Below, in pieces: positions 22,140 through 34,909 of a stretch of DNA of 64,000 nucleotides. How positions within the stretch are numbered: the stretch's first letter is position 1; the number at the start of each line of letters is the position of its first letter. A program made the translations under genes and the position numbers. This DNA is from Embiotoca jacksoni (Eukaryota > Chordata > Actinopteri > Embiotocidae): the NCBI GenBank assembly GCA_022577435.1, contig JAKOON010000008.1, forward strand, positions 2,609,501 to 2,673,500, read 5' to 3'. The notes under the pieces were generated by a model that was given only the letters and a program-made list of their open reading frames with translations, did no database searches and was not told where the DNA came from.

Positions 22140-23560
22140 TTAGAGGTCTTTAGATCACCACACTTTGCCAACTCAGTGGCAAAAGGCAATTATCCTACCT
22201 GTTGCTAAGGAACCGTGTCCACAGGAGAACAATGATTTTAGACCCATCTCTCAAACTTCAGTAGTAAGGAATCACATGGAGAGCTCACAGCGAGGCAGCT
22301 GAATGTGGTCATTGGCGCTCAATCTATCCTTTTCAGTTTTCCTCCACACAGAAGAGAGGCACTGATGACGCAGTAAACAGCAGGCTCCACCTGGTTATTA
22401 AACCATAGACCGTATATGACAATGGACGTCATCTCCTGGTTTGAAAGATGAAGCCAATGCAGAAGTGCCTTGAAGTATAATACCACTGAGGGCTGCTGGG
22501 GGCGCGCTCCAAAAAACATCTGACTCCTATAGACCCGCATTCAAAAAGAATCAGCTGTTCTCATGTCAATGCATTTTTCCCCAATGAGAGAGATAGTTTG
22601 GGGAGTATATGTTTGATTGACTTACCTGGGGTGCTGTCAGATTGCTAGAATAACTGGACAGAATAGTGTCTCCTGGTTCTCAGTCAGCTCCACCCCTCGC
22701 TTGTCTCCAGTTTGTCCACATGTGGTCACTTATGGCACCGAAAAACCAAGATGCCGACGGCCAAAATGACAGACTTAAGGCTACTAAACGGCAGTTGGGT
22801 GGGTTGCCGCCTGGACTAAATAACTATGGAGTCCTTGGGCTTCTGCTCGAATGTTGTTTGTCGATTTCAGTTAGTTTGTGTTACTTTTCAACCTCACCTA
22901 CTCCTGAACACACTGCAGCAGTGGAAGGTAAGCCACTCATTATCAAGTGGTAGCATTTATTTGGTGAACAGGACCTTGTCCAATACGCTTACAATTAGCA
23001 CCCACACCTCCAAAAAGTGCTTGCACTTACCAGTCTTGTTAACCCTGTACACTAATGAATACACATGCAGCACACATACATGATTAAGTTTTCTGATGAC
23101 TTTGCTGTTCTAGCGCTAATGTTAGATACAATAGATACAACTGCACACAAATATGAGATCCAGAAGTTTGTACACTGGTGTAACGAGCTCTTCCTAAACC
23201 TCCCAAAGAGATAGTATTTGTCTACAAAAGGCTTGGCAACCACTCGGCAGTGGTTATCAGTTACTGCAAAATAGTCCAGCTTGATTCCTATAAATACCTG
23301 GGCATACACATTGACAATAATGTTTGCTCTCGAATTGAACACAGACTGTACTTTCTCTGACGATTTATGGCCTTAGCTGTCAACCAAAAAGTTTTGCTTC
23401 TCTTCTACCATGTTTTAGTTAACAACATCATTTGTTATGGTATCATGGCCTGGTTCATCAACCTCGGTGTACCGTTGTAATTCACAATTACTTGCGTCAC
23501 GCTGAAAGCTATATGAAAACCATGGGTGTCAGGCAGCTAATTACCCTGTAAGACGGTGAA
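22140..23560 (+). pseudogene. LINE reverse transcriptase, degenerate and interrupted
   Basis: Pieces of a non-LTR reverse transcriptase lie in order in several plus-strand frames. They are NNDFRPISQTS with SVVRNHMES (about 22230-22285), RRGTDDAVNSRLHLVIK (about 22350-22402), HLLLNTLQQW (about 22890), LLTLYTNE, then IKFSDDFAVLALML with the FSDD catalytic box at 23092-23103, HKYEIQKFVHWCNELFLNL, and LDSYKYLGIHIDNN with RLYFLRRF. The order and motifs fit the Rex1/CR1-like group. Between 22403 and about 22880 the gene is split by other sequence, including a repeat starting CCATAGA. That insertion replaced the region where the first catalytic Asp would lie. Stops and shifts are numerous. It cannot encode an active enzyme. 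Confidence 0.85.
22403..22556 (+). repeat. CCATAGA repeat, copy 1
   Basis: Begins CCATAGACCGTATATGA and contains GAAGCCAATGCAGAAGTGCC, then AATACCACTGAGGG, and ends near CATTCAAAAAG. It shares this order with minus-strand 36180-36025 and with 52394-52464. It lies within the LINE relic, so it inserted later. Confidence 0.8.
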
Positions 23561-25500
23561 ACTATGTTAAATAAAGGCCAAACGTATCGTCCTCTGAGTT
23601 ATGCCCGATATGATATGGCATTCATTTCATCTGATTACTGCCTGCGTTGTTTAATTAAGCTATCACAGGTCCCAGTTGGTTGCATTAAATGTGGTGTCTA
23701 ATTACAGCCTAATTTGGTAGTAAGGGTAAAATCACATCTAACTGGAAAATATTTTGGATCTGATATAGCATTGGATTTTATTTTTAATCAGACAATGACC
23801 TTTGAAAATGGTGTTAGGATCTCCTGTTTTGTTTCTAATTTGAGTATAATTTGATGTAATAGTGCTTAATACTATAGTATATTTAACTGCTAACACTGCA
23901 TTATGTGCGGTTTCTGAAACTGTCTAATTAAGGTGTATAGTGTCTAATTAAGGTGTAACTATGTTTGTTTACTGTCTAATAAAGAACATATTACTTCCAG
24001 TTTTTTTCTAATTTGATACAAAATAGGACTTATTAGTGTCATGTCAAATATAATGTGACTGTTTTTCTTTTTTATTTATTCATCTTATTCTGTACCTATT
24101 TATTCCGGATGAAGTTACATTGCATGAGGGGATTGTGCAATGTTCTGTCAGAGGCAATCTGAGTGAGAGGATTTGCTATATGATGTGTGTGAATATGGAT
24201 GGCAGATGTGAATGTACTATGTACCATGTTTTTTTTGTTTTTCGAACAACGCATACAGTGTTTGTGTAAGACAAATTTTCCGTGGCACAGTAGCCTTTAA
24301 TCTCATCTATGTAATGATAGGATGATACCACACTGCGATTGGCACAACACAAATGTATTTAAATTGCTAAAAAAAAAAACTCAAATGTGCACTGTGGTTC
24401 ATAGCCACAGTGTGTAGATTTTGAAAGTTTGGCACCACCCAGCAGTCGTCTCAAAACAGACACCGCAGATGTTCTTCACCCTGCACCCTTGTCTCACTGA
24501 CTTTCAGCAGAGTGTGGAAAGCAACATGGATAATTGCAATTTTCACCAGAATTGTTTTATTTGTTGGAAAACAAAATGCATACAATTACGTTGCAATATT
24601 TCCTTAAAATTGACTTTAAAAAATTGGTATTTGGTATAATTTTAGAAAAGGGATTTAAAGTCCAAAAATCAGTAATTTAAGAGTGACTTAAGAAATGCCA
24701 CAATCACAGACAATATTAATACATATAATACATATAATGGCTTCAATGAATATGCTACAGAGATGACATCACTGCTGTTCAATGTGTTTAGAATCCTCCC
24801 TGCATCTCCCTACTTGTGCCAAATGTCAAAATACAGTTTTATCTTTTAAAATGTGAAAGGCATGGAGAGGAGCCAAAACTAAAAATGGCATCATCCCTGT
24901 AAATACTTCAAACAAACATCTAACATGTTTGGACAGATTTCTCTGTAACCTCATAACTGAAGAGGAGGGAGAGAAATCTTTTCATTACAGGTTTTTTTTA
25001 TGGCATATTGAAGCTTTTCAGAAAAGAACTGGATTCTGCTTGGCATGATCACTCAGACAATCAGTGATTTCAAAAGCGACTAAGTAGTCATTTAAACTGG
25101 TACAAATATGATTGCTTTCACCTTAATTAAAGGAGAGTGTTTTTAGCGTAAGCGCGAGCAATGCAGATTAATGAAAGTCGTGTCGAGGGGTACTACCCTA
25201 AAAGAAATGCTTGCAGAGAAGCTCTTTGTCTATTATGTCAAATAGCTTGACCACAATTAACATGTCTGTGAAAACAACTTCACATGCATGAATTTTAATA
25301 ATTCAATCAGACAACAGATCTTACACTGTACTCACTTGTATGCAACAATAAAGCAGTGCTGGTTGAACAGCAGCAAACATGCAGACTGTGATGTGGAGAA
25401 AGGGACAGAGATGGAAATAATGTCTCTGTGATGTAGACCCTAGCACCATTAGAAAACAGCATTCATTCCCAGTAGCATCTGCAGGCCCAGCTGTATGTGC
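23561..25500. other. No gene; small tandem and hairpin features
   Basis: AT-rich. TGTCTAATTAAGGTGTA occurs at 23921-23937 and again at 23941-23957, with a weaker third unit near 23973. A perfect 8-base inverted repeat, CACTGTGG/CCACAGTG, lies at 24390-24412. The first few hundred bases may be the 3' tail of the preceding LINE. Confidence 0.5.
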
Positions 25501-28229
25501 AGACCACTGAGAACTTCAACCCTTTATCAATATGAATACGAAATGTGAGCATATATGTTTGTGTGTGCGAGTGTGTCTAGCGGAGTTTTCAGCGAGGCGG
25601 TAATGAATGTCTCTCTGGTGGATCAGCATGTAAACACTGGAGGAGAGTGAACTCTGGCAACAGCCATTCCCATTTGGCTCAATTAGGCCCGAAACTGAGA
25701 CAATCAATGGTGCTGGCCTTTCTGCCGGGCCGCCTGTTGGCGACGGCGCTGCACTCAGAAAAACAAAATGGGAATAATCAAAGTCCATAATTAGTTGGCC
25801 TGAGAGGGTGCACAAGTGTGTTTTCACTCAGCTATAACTGGGCGACAGCGCGGGGACAATGGTGACGCAGGCTGTACATGGAGATGAATGCACACAGCCT
25901 CGAGGAAAAAGGACCAAACAAAACCCAGCATGGGTTCCATGCTATATACTGCAGTTCTCCCACTGCTGCACTGAGAAACACTGTACTACACACAGGCAAA
26001 GGCCCAAAACTCAGCTTGCCGACAAATGAAACACCAAGGGAGATGTTGGAATATGATAAAAAAGGAACAGTGGTGATTTCGTCTTTCTTTTCTTTTTTGA
26101 TCATTCACTCAGACGAGGGACATATGTAACACTGGTTTGAAAAAGGAGACAGAGAGCAAGAAGGGGAGTCAAGATAAAGATGAGATGTAAAAGCAAAATA
26201 TACATATATATAGCACGAGTGTCCTTTTAAAGTGGTGGTGTTGTGGGATTTGATGGCTAACAGGGGAGGCAATGTTGGAGAAAATGGCCCAGATTCTGAG
26301 GAAGCACATGTGAGAGTTCTGGACAAGGATGTGAACCTAATAGATGGTGACCCACAGAGAGATCCAGAGCTGAAGAATTTATAGCAGCCCTGTGATCTGC
26401 AAGTTGTAACCCATCTATACTATACCAGTTTGCATATAAATCATATACATAATTTAGCATAAAACAATTGTACTGATGGACCAATATTTAATAGGCTACT
26501 TAGTGTCTCGGTGGTAACTCGTTCCTTTTAAAAAGCATGTTGTTGACAGGAATACAAATTAAATATGATTGACAGATTTTGTTTTTATTTGTGCTAATTA
26601 TCACGTAGCATAGTCGACAGACTAGACCCAAAAGAACGAATCAAAATGGACACTTCAGATCATGCGGTGGACAATAATCACGCCGCAGGTTTTCACAATA
26701 TCAAATTTGATGGCTGGATGAACAAATTCATGTTGTGAACACCAGCAATATGTTGTAGTATGTCTATCTGACTGTAGAAATTCAGAATGTAATACTGATT
26801 TGCTGATACTGGCAGATGCCAGCCTGTGAATAAGGGAAGTACTAGCATGGTGTTTTTTTTCATTTCAAGCAGATGACCCCTCTCTAGTAGTCTTTGTACT
26901 GCTGTTCTGGTTAAGTACTGGTTATTTAGACGCTCATGAGATAGGTTGATGACAACTGTGATAATGAAACTGAAAACTGCAGGAGAAAAACAACAAGCAT
27001 TAAGATGCTAATATGCTCTGTGGCGCTAATAGGAGAAGCAGCGCTGGGTGATCATTTTCAATAATAATTAAAACTGAGCATCAAAGATGGAGACCCAAAA
27101 CCAGAAATCGAAATGAATCCTTCAGATTTCCACCTTACTTTTTCTCACTGAGTGATTCAACTGCGTTATAGTAAATAAAAATACATGCAAACCAGATACT
27201 AACAAACGATTTCCTTTAATTCATAAAAGGTTGGCGGCACAGATTAATAGAACATTTTCAGACATACAGCTCATATCAAAAGGTCAAACTATCAGTTATT
27301 GTACCCATGAACTTCAGTGTTTGAGCTGTTTAAGTTATTACAGAATTATGTAATTATGTTCTCAAATAGTTGGCTCAATCTGAATTTTTTTTTTTTTTTA
27401 CCCCTCCATTGTATTCTGTTTATTTATTTATTTTTATTTTGTCATCCTTCTGGTTGCTGTTGAACTTGGCCACTTCCTGTGAATCATACTATGGCGCTGG
27501 GTAAAAGAATGGCCACTGGATTGTGCTGCTGCAGTGGGAATGATGAGAGGGGAAAGGTCATGCTGGCCACAAGCCGGGGTCACGCTGCCCCTGGTATTCT
27601 CACAGAAGGTGGCCCGGTCTAATGATGAGGAAGATTGCTTCTGCGTAAATAGCTGCCAAGTTGAAGTTGGATGTGTATGTGTGTGTGTACATCAGGCGGG
27701 TGTTAGATGACTTGGTATCTGGCCCCAGATCAGAAGGATAGATTGGCACACAATATCCTTCCAATCCATGGACTCCCACACATGCACACAATGGTAAAAG
27801 GGTGTGTGATCATGTGCACACACAAATACACACACATGCAGGAAGTACATTTGATTTATACAACTTAGAAACATAATTGGAATAGACTGTGAACTGGACA
27901 TATGGATGCATTTAGAGGTTGAGTTTTGTCCAAAATTAGACAAGACACACAATCAACTACTATTTTTTTTTTTAAACGTTATGTTGCTGGGAGAAACAGA
28001 AAGGAGGGATCGGTGAACCTGGAATCTTATGGATGTATAAACTTCTCAAAAAGCACCATTTGGGTGGCTGCTGGTCTAAATGTTGTGTCGACAGAAACTG
28101 CAGTGAAAACTGTGATTTTCCAAAAGATGATAAGGTGATAAATTGGAAACTGTTCTCGTGTCATTCTGTAGTTAATGTTGAATATTGTTCGACAGCTAAA
28201 ATAACTTGAGCTTTGGGTTTTTTACATGT
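25501..28229. other. No gene; possible conserved block at 25.6-25.9 kb
   Basis: The stretch from about 25560 to 25870 is GC-balanced, CpG-containing and free of repeats, flanked by AT-rich DNA. This could be regulatory DNA. The remainder is unique AT-rich sequence with short T-runs near 27385-27400 and 27961-27972. Confidence 0.4.
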
Positions 28230-28292
28230 TTAGATGTTATAATGTTTAACATGTTTACCATATTAATTTAGCATTTCAGGATTGCTTAACAT
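28230..28292. repeat. TTTAGC/TTAACATG repeat, copy 1
   Basis: Sequence of the type TAGATGTTATAATGTTTAAC, then ATGTTTACCATATTAATTTA. It resembles the common fish repeat that alternates GCTAAC, ATGTTTACCAT and TTTAGCAT words. A second copy is at 31316-31455. Confidence 0.55.
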
Positions 28293-31200
28293 GTGTACAC
28301 TCCAAGTATAAGTGAGGCTTATCAGTAGTTGGACACATATTTGGTCCAAAACCAAATGCAACACATTAAAATTTAACCCGATGATGTTGATTGCTAAAAA
28401 TCAGGGGATCACAACAGTTTATCTTTTTTGCAGCATATATTTTGACTTGGTACAGGGGGTAATGCACAGGCTCACTTCCCATAAGTTTCTTACCTAAGTG
28501 GATGCAACCATCATGAACACACCTGCCCTTTCCCTTCAATGATGTCAAAGTGAAGGTCTAAGGAGAAAATTGCAATAAATAAAAAATTCATACAGTAGTT
28601 GGAGTTAGTTTCATAGTAATGTTGCCATCCTCAGAGCCAAGTAGCGAGCATGTAGTTGTTTTTAGTTATTTCACACTTTAAAAAAAGGTATTTTTGCCCA
28701 CTGTTTGCAGTTTAAAAAATTGCCCTAAATTTCATGACATTTGTCATCAGTTTTTTGCGCTGAACTCTTTAAGCTTTATGGCGGTGATTCTGAATTGCTT
28801 TAGGCACAGGACCCACATTTTTGCTTCGGCATTACTGAGGGGCCTGCATTTTTTAAAATGGTTCGGTTTGGTAACCACTTATTTCCCAAAGAACAGTGCT
28901 ATTTTTTTAAATTATTATTATTACTTTGCTGTTTGGGGTAGAGATCACTGGTAGGTTTAATTATTTTGGTTCGGTTTGGTAACCTTTCTTTCTTTAGGTA
29001 GATTATGGGTATAAACTGGGTACGATAGCTTATTCCGTGGCTGGCCCAATGAGTTCTACTTCTTTGGTTCTGTTTGGCCGGGATCTCCAACCCTCTTTGT
29101 TTGTTTTTTTTCTCTACTTTGAGTGATTACATTTTGGAAAAAATAAAGCTTGTGGGTTTGCCACTTGAACCTGATTGTCATGGCACCCTTTTATATGCTG
29201 TAACAACGTATCTCAAAGGTTCTCAAGACATCACTTGACTTTTAATAAAGGAACAGTTTCATTATCCCAGTGTCAATGAGAGGGGCTGTAAACACACATT
29301 GGACAGGTTGTGCCATGATGCGCAGGTACATTAAGGAAATTAGTATTTTTTTAGGACAGTATCCCAAGTGTAAGGTTGATTGACCTTGTTATTCTAGTTT
29401 ACTGTCCACTGAGTCTGTCTCAACATTGTTTTTGTCTCCTTCAACCAGCAGTGGGACTTTTTACTCTCAAATGTGATATTTCTGGCTACCAGTCCCCGTT
29501 GTCTTTCTTTTAAACAATCGCCTAAGAGCGTTGACTTTCAGTTGGCTTCTTGTTACTTTGCCCATGTGACTGTAGTGTCTGCACAATAAAAATACTTAAT
29601 GCTCAAACATTATTGAGAATATATTCATAATGCATCCACTGGGATCACTGCTTGTTTGTGATTTCAAATACACTCGTTCCCAAATGGAAGGACAGAGACA
29701 CATGCACATGTCTTGTGTGCTGTGTTCCAAAGGTGCTGACAGGAGAAGAGTATTGAAATCAAAGTAGACCAGCCTTGCATCCCAAGTGTGGATCTGTAAG
29801 GATAATAGACCCACTGAATGCAGAGCAGCGAGCAATAAGGTTCTGCACTGCATGAAAAGAAATGGATTGTGCTCTGTGGCCCAATCATAAAAGGAGCCTC
29901 TGTGTGCATGACTGTCATTTCAGTAGGAATTGAAAGCTGATAATATGAGATAATGTTGAAACACTGAAGCACTTTCTGCTGAGTGTAGTGAAGCAGCGAA
30001 ATAACACAAACACAGTGTGAATTTGCCTTGACCCTGTCTCACTGTGTCTGAGAGGGTGCTCGAGGAAAGGACCGGACAGATAAAGCATGTTGTTTTCCAC
30101 GCTATCACGTTTCTTTGTCTCCCCATTGGCATGAATAATGAAGAGCATTCACCTTGTTTATCTTTCAATTCAATATTTACACCTTGTCAGATGCATTTGG
30201 GGGCTTTTCATCATGGTATTCTCCAAGCACAATATTTTCCTCTCTGGCATTCATCCTCACTGTTAATGTTTGATGAACATCACAATAAATGGTGGGGTGG
30301 GGGGAAAGGGGTGTCCTACCTATGTCACAGTTGTTTTATTTAAAAAAAAAAATGTATATCACTCTCTATTGATGTTTATATCATCTTCTCCAACATCACG
30401 CTTCCTCCTCTGGGATTCCTCCCTTTTCCGGGACTCCCTTTTCTTTCCCTCAAGGTAAATTTAGGCGAGATTGAATTCAGCAAGGCAAAGTAGGTCATTG
30501 GCTTTGATCAGTCTGTTGTATTGTCAGTGGAAAGGTTAAACCTGATGCTAGTGTATTCCCACCAGCAGCTTCGGCCGGCCAGACAGTTTCTCTCCTCCTG
30601 TTTATTTGCCCCATCCTCACTTTGCTACATAAAATGTTTTCTTTTGTAGTATATTTTACACTCGTGCACGCAGACACTGACAGCCAGATAAACACACATT
30701 GTTACCATGTTAGTAGCTTTCCTCCTGAAGGCAATGTCATGCATTTTCTTTTATTGTTCTGTTGTCACATTTTCTCAATTATGCCATATGGTTCTTGATT
30801 TTTTTTTTTCATACACATACTATGTTTATTTTTCTCATAAATAATTCATAAAATTAAAAAAACACATGGCAATGTTTTGTTTTACACATAGAATAAAAGA
30901 GAGCATTTATTTTTGGAAATGATCAACAAGAAAAATATCCAAAATGGAACTTAATTTACTGAAAAGAAAAAACATAAAATTACCTTTTTCCTAGCTGAGA
31001 GGCCAATTTCCTGGTAAAAACGACATCATGGAGACAAAGGGACGATTCTGTAACAAGGTTACCAATCAGAGGACACAGGAAACTTTCAGACAATAAATCT
31101 CCCTCGTGGTATCATAAGGTCAGACATAAAAATATAGGGGAAAAAGTACGGCACAGCTGTAAATCTGTCAAGCGCAGGTCATTTGTATGAGAAGGGAACT

Positions 31201-31315
31201 AGTGAAGTAGATCGCCAATATGCCTGTGGCTCACCGAAGGAGGTACAGTGATTGACCAACTGCAGTAAGACTAGACTTTAGCTACACTAGTTCGTACCCG
31301 GGCTCAGTCGTGCTT
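28293..31315. other. No gene seen in 3 kb
   Basis: AT-rich unique DNA. GGTTCGGTTTGGTAACC occurs twice in direct orientation, near 28861 and 28969. Short frames have no recognisable domains. A T-run lies near 30801-30810. Confidence 0.5.
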
Positions 31316-31455
31316 TGTGCCAAATGCTAACCTCATGCTAACTTCTAAATACCCTGAAGTTTAGCTAAAATGCAAAGTTAACATACTCACAATGATATTG
31401 CTAACATTTGGATGTTTAACACGCAATATTAACGATATTAACCATCTTTGTTTAT
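31316..31455. repeat. GCTAAC-rich dispersed repeat, copy 2
   Basis: Contains AAATGCTAACCTCATGCTAA, then CTCACAATGATATTGCTAAC, then GATATTAACCATCTT. This is the same family as 28230-28292 and is common in fish genomes. Confidence 0.6.
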
Positions 31456-31545
31456 CCTGTTGCGATGCAAACTTGCACAAAATATAAAGTTTTACTGAGA
31501 CCGATGGGGCTGTCAGTAATTTTGCATGTATTTAGTCATAAACCA

Positions 31546-31705
31546 AGCGTGGTGCAGTGGTTAGCACTGTCACCTCACAGCAATAAGGTCCTGGGTTGGA
31601 ATCTGCTGGTGTGCTTGGTCCTTTATGTGGGGTTTTCATGTTCCCCCTGTGCTTGTGTTGGTTCTCTGGGGGGTGCTTTGGCTTCCTCTCACAGCCCCAC
31701 AATGC
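31546..31705 (+). mobile_element. tRNA-derived fish SINE, second copy
   Basis: Head GCGTGGTGCAGTGGTTAGCA, then CACCTCACAGCAATAAGGTC, a B box mutated to GGTTGGAATC, TTTCATGTTCCCCCTGTGC, and CTTCCTCTCACAGCC. It matches the head and body of the SINE at 6.0-6.3 kb in order, but is more diverged. The LINE-like tail of that copy is absent here; sequence after about 31705 is unrelated. Confidence 0.82.
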
Positions 31706-32292
31706 TTTCACACCTACCTTGTTCATAATTTTCAGTTTGATCCCAACCAAAATTTCACACGTGACAGTCAGTTTATTTGCAGTGTGAAAGCATTTTCTGG
31801 ATAGTTCAGACTTTCAGACCATTTACATCAAATTGAGGCAGCGTATCATCATTCATGAAACAAGAGAAGAAGAAAAAGAAGTAAGAATGAGCTGTGGGAG
31901 CACATGGGGCGAGGAGAAGAGTATTTAACTGTAATCTGGTCCAAGAAATGAAAACTCATCTTGAATATTTATAAGATTATATTAACTCAGCTATAACTTG
32001 TTTCCCTAGAGAAAAAATAAAGGCTGGTTGTAACACCATTAAAATAAAGATATAGTGGCAATGACATGAATCTGTTCATTCATTTTTCTCAAATCAACCA
32101 GAAAAGACTACTGGCTGAAATGACAACACGGCAACGTCAGAAGCTTCAGAATGTAGGTATGTCATGCAAAGTTCTTTGGTGTGATCACCGAATTGCAATG
32201 TGAAACCAAAACGAACTGGATCAAATGTACACAGTGTAACAAGAACATGGACTTTGGTTCGGTGTGAAACAACCTAAACTGGCCAGAGCTGT

Positions 32293-32294
<2 letters not shown>
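31706..32294. other. No gene seen
   Basis: AT-rich unique sequence between the SINE and a (GT) array. Confidence 0.5.

Positions 32295-32385
<91 letters not shown>
32295..32385. repeat. (GT)45 microsatellite
   Basis: About 91 bases of uninterrupted GT. Confidence 0.98.
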
Positions 32386-32389
<4 letters not shown>

Positions 32390-33470
32390 GTTGTCTGTCT
32401 CTCTGCTGGCCATGTGATGGAAGAGCCACCTGCCCGGGGTGTTTCCTGCCTTTTTCCAGAGTCAGCTGGGATATGAATTAGTCTGCATTAATCTTGATGG
32501 GCAAAAGTGCTGGCAAGGTTATATTTGCAGAAAGATTGCCTGCCCACTTGTAAGCCACCTTTAACGCCAAGGTTCCCACACACACACACATACATCTATA
32601 CAAAGGGAAGCTTGTAAAAAAATAGAGTAAGATGAATTAATTTTTTTTTTTTTTTTTTTGTCGTTAAGTCACTGACACAAAACCATAATATAACTGATTA
32701 GCTTATTTGTGTCATAATGTGAGTGAGTAGATGCAGCTAGAACATAAGGTAGGATCTTCTATTTAGGGATCATGAATATTCAAAACAAATATTTGGGAAA
32801 TAAAGCTCTTTATTTTTTATATGTGTTGTCCTTTAGCAGTCATCAAAGATCATTCAAATGCATCAGAGTGAGGACCTTAAGTGACTGTACCGCCTCTCAA
32901 ATCTGTCTAGTTACTTTGCCTGAGCTTTGGTGATTTTTTGCTAGTGAGGCAAAAATCCTTGCAGTGGCTGTGTCGAGAATCACTTCCTCCAGTAAGTGGT
33001 AGATTGAGATTCCAAACACTTATGATTCATCATCATTTTGCACCATTCACTTTCAGGAACAGTTTTAGTCATATGTGGGAATTTGTAAGGCTATTATTTT
33101 TGCTCAACATGGCAAACAGGAGGTGATTGTGGTCATAGCCTTATTTCTTTTTTTTTCTAAATGTTGGACTCATAGCTCCTATGTGGTATCTCAGCAGAAG
33201 AATAACACCTTGGAGTTGAATTAAACCACAGCTAAATGGTTAAATTCTGTCCAACCATTGACACGCAAAAGACGTGTCTCCTCCTTTTATCATCAGCATA
33301 GTCGTGAAGAAGGAGGCGGGTGGGGGGGTTTGAAGCAGCCACTCCACGGACATGTTGCACACTATTAGCCAGCTGCAGAGGGAGCATATGGCTGTCATGT
33401 CTCCTGTTGTTCCGAGGTGAAGACAAGGGCTGTTTCTGAAGGCACATTGCCCGGTAAACAGACCTGCCCC
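32386..33470. other. No gene; T19 run
   Basis: Unique sequence with 19 consecutive T at 32641-32659 and a short CA tract near 32578-32590. Confidence 0.5.
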
Positions 33471-33515
33471 CACCACCACCACCACCACCACCACCCACAC
33501 ACACACGCCCACACA
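33471..33515. repeat. (CAC)n passing into (CA)n
   Basis: About eight CAC units at 33471-33495, followed by CA-rich sequence. Open frames encode His or Gly/Trp/Val runs and are not genes. Confidence 0.93.
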
Positions 33516-34909
33516 TTTAACCACACGCACACATACAACCCTGAAGGAGAACCCACTCTGTTTAGCACATTTAAAGCCAACCGTGCAGCCCTTAAGGCTA
33601 AGCAGTCATTGGCTAACCACGTTACTGTCCTGGTGTCGGTCCCATGTCACATTTACACCGCGTTGTTAGCTGGGTTGAAATAGCCTGCTAATTGGGTGAG
33701 ATAGAGCTTTATATTATTTGGGACATGGCAGCATAGTCTCTCCATGCTTGTCCCTTCCTTATGGAAATAACTCTGGACACTTTGATGAATATTAGGAGGC
33801 TGTTTATGTACCAAATATTACTGAACAACCAAAGTAAAACATGCAATACCCCCAGAATGTATTGCACTACCTTGAATGGGTCCAGAGTCCATCCATATTG
33901 GCTGCCTAGTGAGTCATTTTTACTTTGTATATTTAATTTGTGACATTTTTGTAGACTTTGCCTAATGTTCCCCTAAAAAGTTTGGAAAATGCAATGTCAC
34001 ATAAGGGGCAATCACAAAGATCCAAGACTGTGTGTAGCATAGAGATGTGCATGAAGCAAGTGGAAGCTATAACTTTTAGGAGCAATTATTCCCATTTATG
34101 TCTCTTGATTAACATCAGTACCTGTGTTACATGTACAAACAAGGTTATGCACATTTGTAATTTCAGTTTGGACTTGAACAGAAAGCGCACATAAAATGTT
34201 GTGTCAAATTTGAGAGATTTGCAGTGTAGATTTATGAAATATTTCAGAGAGCTTATGACAATTAAGCAATAGTGTTTTGATTGGCATTCCAGTTTTAAGA
34301 GGGCAGAGCATCACTGCCCAAGACCAAAGAAAACATGTCATGAACCAGGTGGGTTTTCTGCCACATTGGTACGTTTGTGCATCATAAATTCCTCCCCCAC
34401 AGTCAGACTGTCAATGCCAAGTTCAACTTTGATGTTCTGAGGTGTCTGAGGGAAAACATTCAGTGCCAACGACTATAATTATGCCGCATTAGCATGGGCT
34501 CTCCGATATGAAAATGCGTCCACTCACGAGTTGAAAATGTTCCTTCAAAGATTTGACACAAAATGTGATGATTGATGTTCAATCTCTGCTGGAGTTTTAG
34601 GTCCAAATTTGCATGTACTACAGAAACGCATGTAACACAGGTGCTGATGTTGATTAAGCAACAGGAACAGTGTCTGAACTTGTTGACTGATACACATTGC
34701 ATCACTGCTTTGTTGATAACCCCACAAACCTGTGATAGTTGTTTACACTACAGTTGTGCTACACTACAGCTGTACATAGCAATTGATAATTGTCTGAAAT
34801 ATCAGCTTAGTGTTCAATAAAGATGAAAATATTGTTTATTATATAGGAAAAGCACATCTGACAGCATCGGCCTATTCATCTGCAAAGGCACTGAACACTG
34901 AGCTGGTGC
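33516..34909. other. No gene seen
   Basis: Unique AT-rich DNA. The texts TGATTAACATCAGTACCTGT (34108) and TGATTAAGCAACAGG (34651) share a similar surrounding word order, with CTGTTACATGTAC-like sequence, suggesting an old duplicated repeat. I cannot name it. Confidence 0.4.
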
